Shown here piece after piece: positions 44,932-52,827 of a stretch of DNA of 64,000 nucleotides (position 1 is the stretch's first letter; every line of letters starts with the position of its first letter). The notes under the pieces were generated by a model, which searched no databases, had not been told where the DNA came from, and saw nothing but the letters and a program-made list of their open reading frames with translations. Source of the DNA: Candidatus Palauibacter scopulicola (GTDB taxonomy: Bacteria; Gemmatimonadota; Gemmatimonadetes; Palauibacterales; Palauibacteraceae); assembly GCF_947581915.1 (NCBI RefSeq), contig NZ_CANPWG010000062.1:1-64000 (forward strand), in the 5' to 3' direction. The position numbers and the translations under genes were made by a program.

Positions 44932-46001
44932 CAGCGCGAGCGCGGCGACACCACCGCCCGCCCGACCGTGTTCACGTCCGCCCCGAACCAGATCGAGTCC
45001 GTGGCCGGATCGTAGTACATGTGCCGGATCGTGCCGCCCCCGCTCGGCACGTCGAGCGTGCCCACGAATTCCTCCGAGTCCGTGTCGAAGCCCACGAACC
45101 GGTTCGGCTGGATTCCCGTCTCGACGAGCCACACCACGTCGTACTTGTCGATCGCCACCCCGTACGGCCGCGACTCCTCGCCAGCCGGCAGGTCGTATTC
45201 CCGCTGGAATCCGCCGCCCTCTTCGACGAGACCGATCTTCCCCCGACTGTAGTCGACGTACCAGATGCGGTCCTTCGAGTCGATGACCAGCCGGCGCGGC
45301 CGCGCCCCCTCGGGCAGGTCGTAGCCGATGAGTTCGAACGAGGACGGCTCCACCATCCCGATCAGGTTCGTGTTGAAGTGCGCGATCCAGGGCCGGTTCG
45401 CCGAGTCGAGCTTGACCCCGTACGGGCGGCTCGAACCCATGCCGCCACGCGTCTCGACCTCCGGCGCCTCCACCAGCCGCACGTCCCTCGACTCCTTGTC
45501 GAGGAAGCCGACCAGGTTCCCGCCCTGCACGGAGAACCAGATGTCCCCGTTGTCGTCCCAGATCAGCGTGTGCGGATCCCGCGCCCGCTCGTCCGGCATC
45601 ATGATCTTGTCGATCTCGCCCGTGGCGGGATCGATGATCCCGATGTGATTCGCCCGGTTGCCCGCGTAGTAGACCAGCCCGTCATCGTCGACGATCAGGT
45701 TGTGGGGTCCCGTGCCGTCGTCCATGTCGTAGCGCGTGAACTCCCCCGTGGCGGGGTCCAGCACGGCGGCGTAGTGCGCGGCCTGTCCCACGAACCAGAC
45801 GCGGCCGTCCGGTCCGACGAACGGGTCGCGCGGACGGCTGTCGGGGTAGGGCACCGTCCATTCCTCGATGGTAAGCACGTCGGTCGACGCGGTGTGGTCC
45901 TGCGCCTCAACCTCCGCGGAGCCGACGAACGCCGACGCCGCGAACCCTGCCGCCGCAAATCCTGCCGCCGCCAGCGTCCCGCCTCGAATTCGATGGATCA
46001 T
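44931..46001 (-). CDS. Secreted Vgb/streptogramin-lyase-like beta-propeller protein
   Basis: Seven-bladed propeller of the virginiamycin B lyase family, 356 residues. Residues 1-34 form a signal peptide with Ala/Gly-rich core (AAAGFAAAGFAASAFVG). Blades repeat the pattern EFTRYDM..GPHNLIVDDDGLVYYAGN, DPHTLIWDDNGDIWFS, RPYGVKLDSANRPWIAHF, RRLVIDSKDRIWYVDYSRG. True Vgb enzymes are cytoplasmic resistance lyases; this secreted, environmental relative probably has another role. It overlaps its neighbours on both sides (ATGA with the membrane protein upstream), placing it in the middle of a four-gene operon. Confidence 0.78.
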   Translation of the reverse strand: MIHRIRGGTLAAAGFAAAGFAASAFVGSAEVEAQDHTASTDVLTIEEWTVPYPDSRPRDPFVGPDGRVWFVGQAAHYAAVLDPATGEFTRYDMDDGTGPHNLIVDDDGLVYYAGNRANHIGIIDPATGEIDKIMMPDERARDPHTLIWDDNGDIWFSVQGGNLVGFLDKESRDVRLVEAPEVETRGGMGSSRPYGVKLDSANRPWIAHFNTNLIGMVEPSSFELIGYDLPEGARPRRLVIDSKDRIWYVDYSRGKIGLVEEGGGFQREYDLPAGEESRPYGVAIDKYDVVWLVETGIQPNRFVGFDTDSEEFVGTLDVPSGGGTIRHMYYDPATDSIWFGADVNTVGRAVVSPRSR

Positions 46002-47458
46002 CTTCGTACCTCCTCGATCGCTGATCCCGCTTCATGCCTCGCCGCCCGCACCTTGGGCGTCAGATAGATATTGGCGGTCAGGCGGCCGAGCAGAAAGCCG
46101 GTGAAGGCGGCGGTCGCTCCCACCCAGCCCAGCCCCCAGCCGACCGCGACGAACACGATAGCCACGGCCGTGATCTCCGCGGCGGTCCCGACGATGATCG
46201 GCCCCGTCGTCCGGTGCCGGATCAGCGTGCCCCGCTGCAGCGAGAGAATGACGCCCAGGAAGGGGACGGGAGTGAGCACCCGCGCCGCCGGAATCGCGAA
46301 GGAGGCGAGTTCGGGCGTGAGGCCGGACACGTGGACGAACCAGAGTTGGGAGAGCGGGGTGAACGCGAGCAGCGCGAGGATGCCGGAGAGCGTCGCGCCG
46401 AGACCGATCGCGAAGCGGCGGATCTCCTCGTAGCCCTCGTTCCGCCGGCCCAGGAGCGCGATGACCGCATCCTGGAAGCTGAGACCGACGGAGCGGAAGA
46501 TGAACCCGAGCGAGTGCACGACCGGGAACACGGCGAGCGACTCGACCGGTGACGCCGCGCGACCCATGAAGAAGGTCAGCATCGGCTGGATCGCGATCCC
46601 GATCAGCGACGTGAGCATGAGGGGCACGTAGAAGCGCCCGATCTCACCGAAGCCCAGTTCGCCGCCGCCGGTCCCCGCGCCCGCCGCCGGATCGGCGGTC
46701 GAGACGCCCACGCGGCCGATCTCGGCGATGTCGTGGGGGTCCGAAGAGACGGTCACGGGGTCGGCCGCGTCCGCCCCCCGGCCCGTCGGTACGAGCAGGG
46801 CGCGAATGGCGTCCCGGGCCATCCAGCGCGCCACCGCCGCCTCCATCACCACCCCGAACGAGAGCGCGGCGGCCCCGACGGCGGCGCCGGGCAGGTCGGT
46901 TGCGATGGCGAGCGCGAGCGCGGCGACCGACATCGAGACGAGCCGCACGACGGTCCCGCCCGCCACGAGCCGCGTGCGTCCGGACCGGATGAGCACGCCC
47001 TGCCAGAAGCGCCGGTAGCCGATGGCGGCCGGCCAGGGCAGGAAGCACCACAGCGCCCCGTACGTCAGGCGCGCCAGCTCCTCCGGCAGTCCGAGCACCC
47101 CCAGCATGAGCCCGCGGTGCACCGGCGGCACGAGCACGGCGAGGAGCATCAGCGTGGAGAAGGCGTTCAGCCCGTGCGCGAACGTCCGCAGCCGCCGGTA
47201 GGAGACGGCGTCCTCCACGAGGGCGGTCGAGGCGCTCAGCAGCATGATGACCGGCGCCTCCATCAGGACCGCCAGCGCGATCGCCACGCCGTAGGCCGCC
47301 AGCCCCAGCGTGGGATCCGGCAGCCGCGCCACGACCGCCGCCAGGTAGGGCCCCTCGACCGCCATCATCAGCCACGTGGCGGCCAGCGGAGCCCAAAAGG
47401 CGAAGATCCGGCGCGGGGAAAGGTCCGTTGTCGCGTGGGCCGCGGGTTCGGAAGGCAT
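45998..47458 (-). CDS. Multi-pass membrane protein of the MATE/ANKH-like flippase superfamily
   Basis: Integral membrane protein of 486 residues with about 12 hydrophobic segments in two halves separated by a Gly/Ala/Asp-rich cytoplasmic loop (residues 226-272). Motifs such as RRIFAFWAPLAATWLMMAVEGPYLAAVVARL at the start and LGVILSLQRGTLIRHRTTGPI in the second half resemble MATE/MVF-fold proteins and the ANKH-type group. No specific substrate is known. I took ATG 47458 because it falls between genes and gives a compact N-terminus. It is the first gene of the operon ending at 43305, so export of something used by the secreted propellers is possible. Confidence 0.65.
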   Translation of the reverse strand: MPSEPAAHATTDLSPRRIFAFWAPLAATWLMMAVEGPYLAAVVARLPDPTLGLAAYGVAIALAVLMEAPVIMLLSASTALVEDAVSYRRLRTFAHGLNAFSTLMLLAVLVPPVHRGLMLGVLGLPEELARLTYGALWCFLPWPAAIGYRRFWQGVLIRSGRTRLVAGGTVVRLVSMSVAALALAIATDLPGAAVGAAALSFGVVMEAAVARWMARDAIRALLVPTGRGADAADPVTVSSDPHDIAEIGRVGVSTADPAAGAGTGGGELGFGEIGRFYVPLMLTSLIGIAIQPMLTFFMGRAASPVESLAVFPVVHSLGFIFRSVGLSFQDAVIALLGRRNEGYEEIRRFAIGLGATLSGILALLAFTPLSQLWFVHVSGLTPELASFAIPAARVLTPVPFLGVILSLQRGTLIRHRTTGPIIVGTAAEITAVAIVFVAVGWGLGWVGATAAFTGFLLGRLTANIYLTPKVRAARHEAGSAIEEVRR

Positions 47459-47481
47459 GAAGCCGTGTCTTCTCCGGAACC

Positions 47482-47922
47482 TCAGCTGAACAGCGCTTCC
47501 AGGCGCTCCAGCGACCACGTCCACCCGAGGCGGTGCCCCTCGGCGGCCTCGGGGGCGGGGAAGCCCTCATGCGCGACGACAACCTCGGTCGACGCTCCGT
47601 CGGCGATGAACTCGACCGTGACGATCGTCTCGCCGATCGCGGATTCCGGCTCCTCCCAGTCCCAGGTGTACACGAGCCGGTTCGGGGCATCGATCTCCCG
47701 GTACACGCCGAACGCCGCATGGAGCGTCCCGCCCTCAGCCTCGATGAGAAGGCGGTACGCTCCCCCGGGCACGAGGTCGACCTGCGAGTCGCGGATCGTC
47801 CCGCCGGGGGGGCAGGACCAGTGCCGGATCCGATCCGGTTCGGTCCAGGCACGGAACACCGCCTCCGGAGGCGCGGGGATCGTTCTCGTGACGCGGCATT
47901 CTCGATCGGCGGAAGCGGTCAT
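47482..47922 (-). CDS. SRPBCC/AHSA1-family protein
   Basis: Small START-like domain protein, 146 residues. RTIPAPPEAVFRAWTEPDRIRHW at the N-terminus, GGAYRLLIE and FGVYREIDAPNRLVYTWDWE in the middle, and HEGFPAPEAAEGHRLGWTWSLERLE at the end are the standard AHSA1/YndB pattern that forms a hydrophobic cavity. Members bind lipids or small hydrophobic ligands; many have unknown roles. GAGGAG lies 7 bases before the ATG. A four-copy 12 bp repeat lies directly upstream in its leader. It is followed after 23 bp by the membrane protein gene on the same strand. Confidence 0.88.
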   Translation of the reverse strand: MTASADRECRVTRTIPAPPEAVFRAWTEPDRIRHWSCPPGGTIRDSQVDLVPGGAYRLLIEAEGGTLHAAFGVYREIDAPNRLVYTWDWEEPESAIGETIVTVEFIADGASTEVVVAHEGFPAPEAAEGHRLGWTWSLERLEALFS

Positions 47923-47941
47923 CCGATTCTCCTCGGTGTCC

Positions 47942-47989
47942 GGGGCGAAACCTGGGGCGAAACCAGCGGCGAAATCTGCGGCATAATCC
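47942..47989 (-). repeat. 12 bp tandem repeat, 4 copies, in the leader of the SRPBCC gene
   Basis: Degenerate units at 47942-47953, 47954-47965, 47966-47977 and 47978-47989 follow the plus-strand consensus GSGGCGAAACCT. The array lies 20 bp upstream of the SRPBCC start codon and within the divergent interval shared with the gene at 48103, so it may be regulatory or a slippage-prone spacer. Confidence 0.65.
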
Positions 47990-48102
47990 GCGGCCGTCCG
48001 GCGTGGAATCTGGCGCGAGACGATTGGACGGGATCAGGTTGTCCCATTCGTACATGATTAACGACTCATCGGGCAAGGAGTTCCCCCGTTCCTGAATCGC
48101 TC

Positions 48103-48681
48103 GTGAATCCGGCAAAGCTGGTCGTTCCCGCGGTCCTCCTCGGGCTCCTCTCCCCTGTGGGCACGACCGCCCAGGGATCCGTCTCGGACCGGGATCGGTT
48201 CGCTCTGTTCGCCGCTTGCAGCCCCGTTCCGGTGGAGGTCTTCGTCACCAACATGGGCGGGCCGGCCGAAGTCACGACGCCGGCCGTGCAAGGCATGGCG
48301 ACGAGCCGGCTGCAGGCCGCCGGGATCCTCGCCCCCGCCGGCCGGCCGGGCGCGTCCACCCTCCAGTTGTCCGTATTCGTCAGCGCTCAGAGGCTCTCCC
48401 CAACCGCCGCCGTGACGGTCTACGTCATCCGGCTGCGCCTCCTGAAGCTCCTCTACGACCGCCAGAGCGATCCCCGGGCGGGAGAGGCCGGGGGCGGGTC
48501 CGCGGACTCCCCCGGCGCCGCGCCGGAGTGGTTGAACTGGGCCCCGACGTGGGAAACCCCGCAACAGGGAATCGGCTTCTATCTCGGGCGCGACGCGGGC
48601 CCCGTCACGAGCCTGGTCGCCAGCATGATGGACGAATTCGTGCGCGAGTACCGGCGCGTGAACGCCGAAGCCTGCCGGTAA
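48103..48681 (+). CDS. Hypothetical secreted protein
   Basis: Not recognised. A 192-residue product with a clear signal peptide (LVVPAVLLGLLSPVGTTAQG) and a mature part predicted as alpha/beta: FALFAACSPVPVEVFVTNMG, LQLSVFVSAQRLSP, and VTSLVASMMDEFVREYRRVNAEAC at the end. Two cysteines (one early, one near the C-terminus) could form a disulfide. The start is GTG 48103, since the frame is closed upstream at 48055 and contains no better codon; no strong ribosome-binding site is seen. It is divergent from the SRPBCC gene and precedes the radical SAM operon. Related proteins with this layout occur as uncharacterised periplasmic proteins. Confidence 0.6.
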   Translation: MNPAKLVVPAVLLGLLSPVGTTAQGSVSDRDRFALFAACSPVPVEVFVTNMGGPAEVTTPAVQGMATSRLQAAGILAPAGRPGASTLQLSVFVSAQRLSPTAAVTVYVIRLRLLKLLYDRQSDPRAGEAGGGSADSPGAAPEWLNWAPTWETPQQGIGFYLGRDAGPVTSLVASMMDEFVREYRRVNAEACR

Positions 48682-48727
48682 CCGTCCCTGCTGGCCGATT
48701 GCACCCGGGCTGCGGCAAAACCCCGTA

Positions 48728-48774
48728 ACCGATTGCCGCACCGATTGCCGCCGAGCGTGGCCCGCACCTAGGTT
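48728..48774 (+). promoter_or_regulatory. Promoter with exact 12 bp duplication upstream of second radical SAM gene
   Basis: ACCGATTGCCGC is repeated exactly at 48728-48739 and 48740-48751. The second copy supplies a -35-like TTGCCG (48745-48750), followed after 18 bp by TAGGTT (48769-48774). The start codon is 60 bp downstream. The layout matches the coxS promoter (TTGCAC, 18 bp, TAGACT), suggesting a common housekeeping promoter form. The first copy could serve as an alternative -35 or an operator half. Confidence 0.45.
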
Positions 48775-48834
48775 GCTCGATTCCGCTACGCGCTCGACCC
48801 GGCTACGCGTGCACCCATTCCGAGAGGATCGCCG

Positions 48835-50403
48835 TTGCGCAAGCTCCGCGTAGGTATCGTGGACCTCGTGTCGAAGGGACCCACGAAGGCCCTGTACGCC
48901 AAGGTGATGCACGCAAACCTCGCGAGCATCATGCCGCAGGTTCTGGGCGCGTGGTGCGAGGAGGCCGGGCACGAGGTGAGCCTCGTCTGCTACACCGGCT
49001 TCGAAGACCTCGTCGAGGAACTCCCGCAGGACATCGACCTGCTCTTCGTGAGCGCCTTCTCGCAGGGCGCCCAGCTTGCCTACGCGATCAGCGAGATGTT
49101 CCGCCGCCGGGGCGCCGTCACCTGCATCGGGGGCCCGCACGCTCGCTGCTATCCCCAGGACGCGCAGAAGTACTTCGACTACGTGTTCGGATTCACGGAC
49201 AAGGCGGTGCTCAACGGAGTCCTGGACGACTGCCAGCCGCAGCGGCCCCTGGGCCGCCACGTCACCGCCGAGACACAGCCGGTGTCACTGCCCGGCGTGC
49301 GCGCGCGCTGGAAGTTCATCGAGCCGACGCTTCAGAAGGCGCCGCTGTTCAAGATCGTCCCCATGCTCGGCAGCCTCGGGTGCCCGTACACGTGCAGCTT
49401 CTGCATCGATTCGGTCATCCCCTACCAGCCGCTCGACTTCGACGAGATGCGGGACGACCTCCGCTTCCTCGCGAAGAAGATGAAGCGGCCGATCGTCGGC
49501 TGGCACGACCCCAACTTCGGGGTCCGGTTCGACGACGTGCTGGGGGCGATCGAGGAGGCCGTCCCCCCCGGCACGATCGAGTTCATCGCCGAGAGCAGCC
49601 TCTCCCTCCTCGGGGAGCCGCGGCTCAAGCGACTCGCGAAGGCCGGCTTCCGCGCGATCCTGCCCGGCGTCGAGTCGTGGTACATGCTGGGGAACAAGTC
49701 GAAGTCCCGGAACCGTCACGGGATCGAGAAGGTCCGCCAGGTGTCGGACCACTCCAACCTCATCACGAGCTACATCCCCTATCTCCAGACCAATTTCGTG
49801 ATGGGTCTCGATTGCGATGAAGGCCCCGAACCCTTCGAGCTCACGAAGCGGTTCCTCGATGCCTCGCCCGCCGCCTTCCCCGGCTATTCCCTGCTGACGT
49901 CGTTCGGAGAAGCGGCCCCGCTCAACCTCGAATACCAGCAGGAAGGACGGGTGCTCGGCTTCCCGTTCCACTTCCTCAACAACAATCACGCGATGAACCT
50001 CAAGCCGAAGAACTACGAGTGGATCGAGTTCTACGACCACGTCATCGACCTCACGCAGTACAGCTTCTCGAAGCGGGCGGTGTGGCGCCGGCTCAGGGCG
50101 AACCGCGGCGGCATTCCGAGGCTCCTGAACGCCGTGCGGGCCCTCTCGTCGGAGGGGAACGGGAGGATCGCGTACTACACGACCGTGCGCGACAAGCTCA
50201 AGTCAGACCGGAAATTCCGCGACTACTTCGAGGGCGAGACGCAGGAGTTGCCGCAGTTCTACATCGACCGGGTGAAGCACGATCTCGGGCCGTTGTGGGA
50301 GTTCCTCCCGGAGGGCGCGCTCGAGCACGACCCCTACGCCTACATCAAGAGCACGGGCGGTGCAGCCCCGGTGCAGGCGCGGGCCGGAGCGGTCGTCCAC
50401 TAG
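48835..50403 (+). CDS. B12-binding-type radical SAM protein of unknown substrate
   Basis: Radical SAM enzyme of 522 residues with a TTG start (GAGAGGA 7 bases upstream). Residues 1-140 fit a cobalamin-binding fold (GIVDLVSKGPTKALYAKVM, then CIGGPHARCYPQDA), though no DxHxxG motif is seen. The cluster is bound by C183, C187 and C190 in SLGCPYTCSFC. Following segments VGWHDPNFGVRFDD, FRAILPGVESWYM and TNFVMGLDCDEGP fit the radical SAM barrel. It differs clearly from the enzyme at 27524. Downstream genes on the same strand encode a small protein, a lysophospholipid acyltransferase and an ABC exporter, so a lipid-linked substrate is conceivable. The substrate is unknown. Confidence 0.82.
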   Translation: MRKLRVGIVDLVSKGPTKALYAKVMHANLASIMPQVLGAWCEEAGHEVSLVCYTGFEDLVEELPQDIDLLFVSAFSQGAQLAYAISEMFRRRGAVTCIGGPHARCYPQDAQKYFDYVFGFTDKAVLNGVLDDCQPQRPLGRHVTAETQPVSLPGVRARWKFIEPTLQKAPLFKIVPMLGSLGCPYTCSFCIDSVIPYQPLDFDEMRDDLRFLAKKMKRPIVGWHDPNFGVRFDDVLGAIEEAVPPGTIEFIAESSLSLLGEPRLKRLAKAGFRAILPGVESWYMLGNKSKSRNRHGIEKVRQVSDHSNLITSYIPYLQTNFVMGLDCDEGPEPFELTKRFLDASPAAFPGYSLLTSFGEAAPLNLEYQQEGRVLGFPFHFLNNNHAMNLKPKNYEWIEFYDHVIDLTQYSFSKRAVWRRLRANRGGIPRLLNAVRALSSEGNGRIAYYTTVRDKLKSDRKFRDYFEGETQELPQFYIDRVKHDLGPLWEFLPEGALEHDPYAYIKSTGGAAPVQARAGAVVH

Positions 50404-50412
50404 TCCCACCCG

Positions 50413-50694
50413 ATGTCCCGAGCCTTCGTCAACGAAGACGCGACGCACGAACCCGAGCCGCGCTACGCGCTCCCGCCGCGCGAGTCGCCGCGCTTCGACG
50501 CGGCCGCCGCGCGGGCCCTGCTCGAGGGTGCCCACATCGGCAACACGCAGAGCGCCGAGACCGCGACCGGCTACGGCTGGGGCGACCCCGCCCTGGCGCC
50601 GCACATCGAGGATCTGATCGGCGAGGCGGAGGGACTCGGCGACGAGCGCATGGCTCGCCTCGGGCGACGCTACCTGCGCGCGGCCCGCCGCTGA
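50413..50694 (+). CDS. Small conserved hypothetical protein
   Basis: Not assigned to a known function. The 93-residue protein has the sequence style PRYALPPRESPRFDAAAARALLEG at its N-terminus, then GNTQSAETATGYGWGDPALAPHIEDL and a C-terminal helix of acidic and Arg residues. The pattern is familiar from small uncharacterised proteins of Gemmatimonadota, which I recall but cannot check here. No signal peptide or membrane segment. It begins 10 bp after the radical SAM stop, so it is co-transcribed; the next gene starts about 55 bp downstream. Confidence 0.65.
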   Translation: MSRAFVNEDATHEPEPRYALPPRESPRFDAAAARALLEGAHIGNTQSAETATGYGWGDPALAPHIEDLIGEAEGLGDERMARLGRRYLRAARR

Positions 50695-50749
50695 CGGGAG
50701 GCGAAGAGGCCGCCGCACTCGACCCACGACGGGGGATGGAGGCGGAAAC

Positions 50750-52108
50750 CTGGACCGGATACCGAGGCTGATCGCCGGCATCACCGGAACCGCGGCCGCG
50801 CTCTTCTATCGCGTGGACCGGCATGGGCCTCCGCTCCCGGACGGTCCGTTGATCGTGGCGGCCAACCATCCCAACAGCCTTGTCGATGCCATGCTGATCT
50901 TCCGGTGCAGCGACCGGATCACGCGGCCGCTGGGTCGCGCACCGCTCTTCGACCGGTTCCTTCTGGGTCCGATGCTGCGGGCGCTGGGCGGCATACCGGT
51001 CCACCGCAGGGAGGACGATCCCGAGGCAATGCACCGCAACGAGGAGATGTTCCGGTCGGCGGTCGACGTGCTCCACGGGGGCGGCGCCATCCAGATCTAT
51101 CCCGAGGGCAAGAGCCACTCCGAGGCGCGCCTGGCGGAGTTCCGCACGGGGACCGCGCGGATCGCGCTGCAGGCGGAGGAGGGCGCCGACTGGGGGCTCG
51201 GGCTGTCGATCGCGCCCGTGGGGATCACCTATGCTGCCAAGGAGTTGGCCAGAACCGAGGTCGCCGTGCGGTTCGGCAAGGCGTTCGGGTGCGCGGACCT
51301 GAAGGAGGCGTACCGGGAGGATCCCGTCGCCGCGGGGCGCAGGCTCACCGAGCGGATCGAGCGGGGGGTGCGCCGCGAGACGCTGAACTTCGGCCGCCCC
51401 CGAGACCGGATTCTCGTCGAGGTGGCGGAGCAGCTCTACGTCCGTGAATTGCGGTGGGTGCCGTGGCGGACCCGGGAGCCGCTGGGGACGCGCTTCCCCC
51501 GCCTGCAGCGTTTCGCGCGGGGCCTGGAATGGATCCGCCGGGCGCACCCCGAGGAGCACCGCCGCCTGGTGGAAAAGGTGGCGCGGTATGCCCGGCTGAG
51601 CGACGAGCTCCGTGCCGGGGAAGGGGACGTGCCTCCCCGCTACAGCTTCCTCCCGGTCGCGAAATACGTCGTCGTGCGCGGAACGCTCCTGGCGCTTGGG
51701 CTTCCCTTCGCGGTGACCGGATCCCTGCTCTGGGCACCCATAGTCCGGCTGCCCGGCTTCGTCGTCAGGCTCGTGAAACCCGAGCTCGAGGTCACCGCGA
51801 CGGTCAAGCTGGGGACGCTCCTGGCCGGGACGTGTGCGGCCTGGATCCTGGGGCCCGTGCTGGGCTATCTCGTGGGGGGATGGACGGTCGCCGCGGTGGC
51901 GGCCGTGGTGCCCCCCGCGTGCGGCTTCGTGGCGATGCTGTGGGTGGAACTCGCCCGCGAGGTGCGAGAGGACACCGCCGTCTTCCTGCGGCTGCAGGGC
52001 CGCCCCGATCGCCGCGAGCAGTTCGCCAGACTGCGCTCGGAACTCACCAAGACCTTCCGGCAACTCGAGGAGCAATGGATGGAGGAACGCCAGGTTCATA
52101 AGAGATGA
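50750..52108 (+). CDS. Lysophospholipid/glycerol-3-phosphate acyltransferase (PlsC-like), possible CTG start
   Basis: Membrane-associated acyltransferase, 452 residues if started at CTG 50750. The catalytic motif is NHPNSLVD (His and Asp five residues apart, as in yeast SCT1/GPT2-type enzymes rather than the HX4D of PlsC), followed by GGIPVHRRED and the acyl-acceptor motif IYPEGKSHSE. Two C-terminal hydrophobic segments lie around residues 295-385. The first standard start is GTG 50813, which has no ribosome-binding site and removes a hydrophobic N-terminal helix; CTG 50750 has GGAGG 7 bases upstream and adds RLIAGITGTAAALFY. The stop overlaps the ABC ATPase start. Acyl transfer to a lysolipid or glycerol-3-phosphate is likely. 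Confidence 0.82.
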   Translation: MDRIPRLIAGITGTAAALFYRVDRHGPPLPDGPLIVAANHPNSLVDAMLIFRCSDRITRPLGRAPLFDRFLLGPMLRALGGIPVHRREDDPEAMHRNEEMFRSAVDVLHGGGAIQIYPEGKSHSEARLAEFRTGTARIALQAEEGADWGLGLSIAPVGITYAAKELARTEVAVRFGKAFGCADLKEAYREDPVAAGRRLTERIERGVRRETLNFGRPRDRILVEVAEQLYVRELRWVPWRTREPLGTRFPRLQRFARGLEWIRRAHPEEHRRLVEKVARYARLSDELRAGEGDVPPRYSFLPVAKYVVVRGTLLALGLPFAVTGSLLWAPIVRLPGFVVRLVKPELEVTATVKLGTLLAGTCAAWILGPVLGYLVGGWTVAAVAAVVPPACGFVAMLWVELAREVREDTAVFLRLQGRPDRREQFARLRSELTKTFRQLEEQWMEERQVHKR

Positions 52109-52827
52109 TCGTTACGCGAGACCCCGACATCGAGCTGCGCTCCTTCTCGGTCAAGTACCCGTTGTTCGAGCTTGAACCGCTCAGCATCGAATTGACCGCG
52201 GGGGAGCGTGTGGCCCTCGTCGGTCCGAACGGGGCGGGGAAGACCACGATCCTGCGAGCGCTCTCGGGGTTGCTGCCGGAGTACGAAGGCGACATGCGGT
52301 TCGGAGGCGTCGATACGCGCACGCTCCTGCCCGGCTTGCGCAATCACGTTCGCGTGATGCCGGAGAGACTCCTCGGATTCGCCGGAATGACGGTTCGGCA
52401 GCACTTCGACCTGCTTGCGCGCTTCTACGACAACTGGGATCGCGACTACGAGGCGCGATTGACGGAGCGGCTGGAGATTTCCGACGCCGCGAATCTGGGA
52501 ACTCTCTCGAGCGGTACCAAGGCGAAGGTTGCGTTCGTGTCGGCGGAGGCGTGCCGACCCCGCGTCCTGCTCCTCGACGAGCCGACGGCCGGCCTTGACC
52601 CGGTAATGCGCCGGCGCCTCATGGATGTCGTCGTCGAGAGCCTCGACGAAGACCCGGGGAGAGTCCTGCTGTTCTCGACTCATATCCTCGAGGATGTCGA
52701 ATGGCTGGCCGAACGCGTGCTGGTCCTCGTCGACGGAACCATGATCGCCGACCGTTCGGTGCGACTCATGCGCGCCGACCACGCGTCGCTGGCGGATGCC
52801 CTCTACGATCTTCTGGACGCCCATTGA
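52105..52827 (+). CDS. ABC transporter ATP-binding protein
   Basis: ATPase of an ABC-2-type exporter, 240 residues. Walker A is GPNGAGKTT (about residues 40-48), the signature is LSSGTKAK, Walker B is VLLLDEPTAGLDP, and the switch His is in STHILED. The signature LSSGTKAKV departs slightly from LSGGxxxR but is common among drug and lipid exporters. Its start overlaps the acyltransferase stop (ATGA) and its stop overlaps the permease start (TTGA), so the three are translated together. Export of a lipid or peptide is a guess. Confidence 0.88.
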   Translation: MIVTRDPDIELRSFSVKYPLFELEPLSIELTAGERVALVGPNGAGKTTILRALSGLLPEYEGDMRFGGVDTRTLLPGLRNHVRVMPERLLGFAGMTVRQHFDLLARFYDNWDRDYEARLTERLEISDAANLGTLSSGTKAKVAFVSAEACRPRVLLLDEPTAGLDPVMRRRLMDVVVESLDEDPGRVLLFSTHILEDVEWLAERVLVLVDGTMIADRSVRLMRADHASLADALYDLLDAH

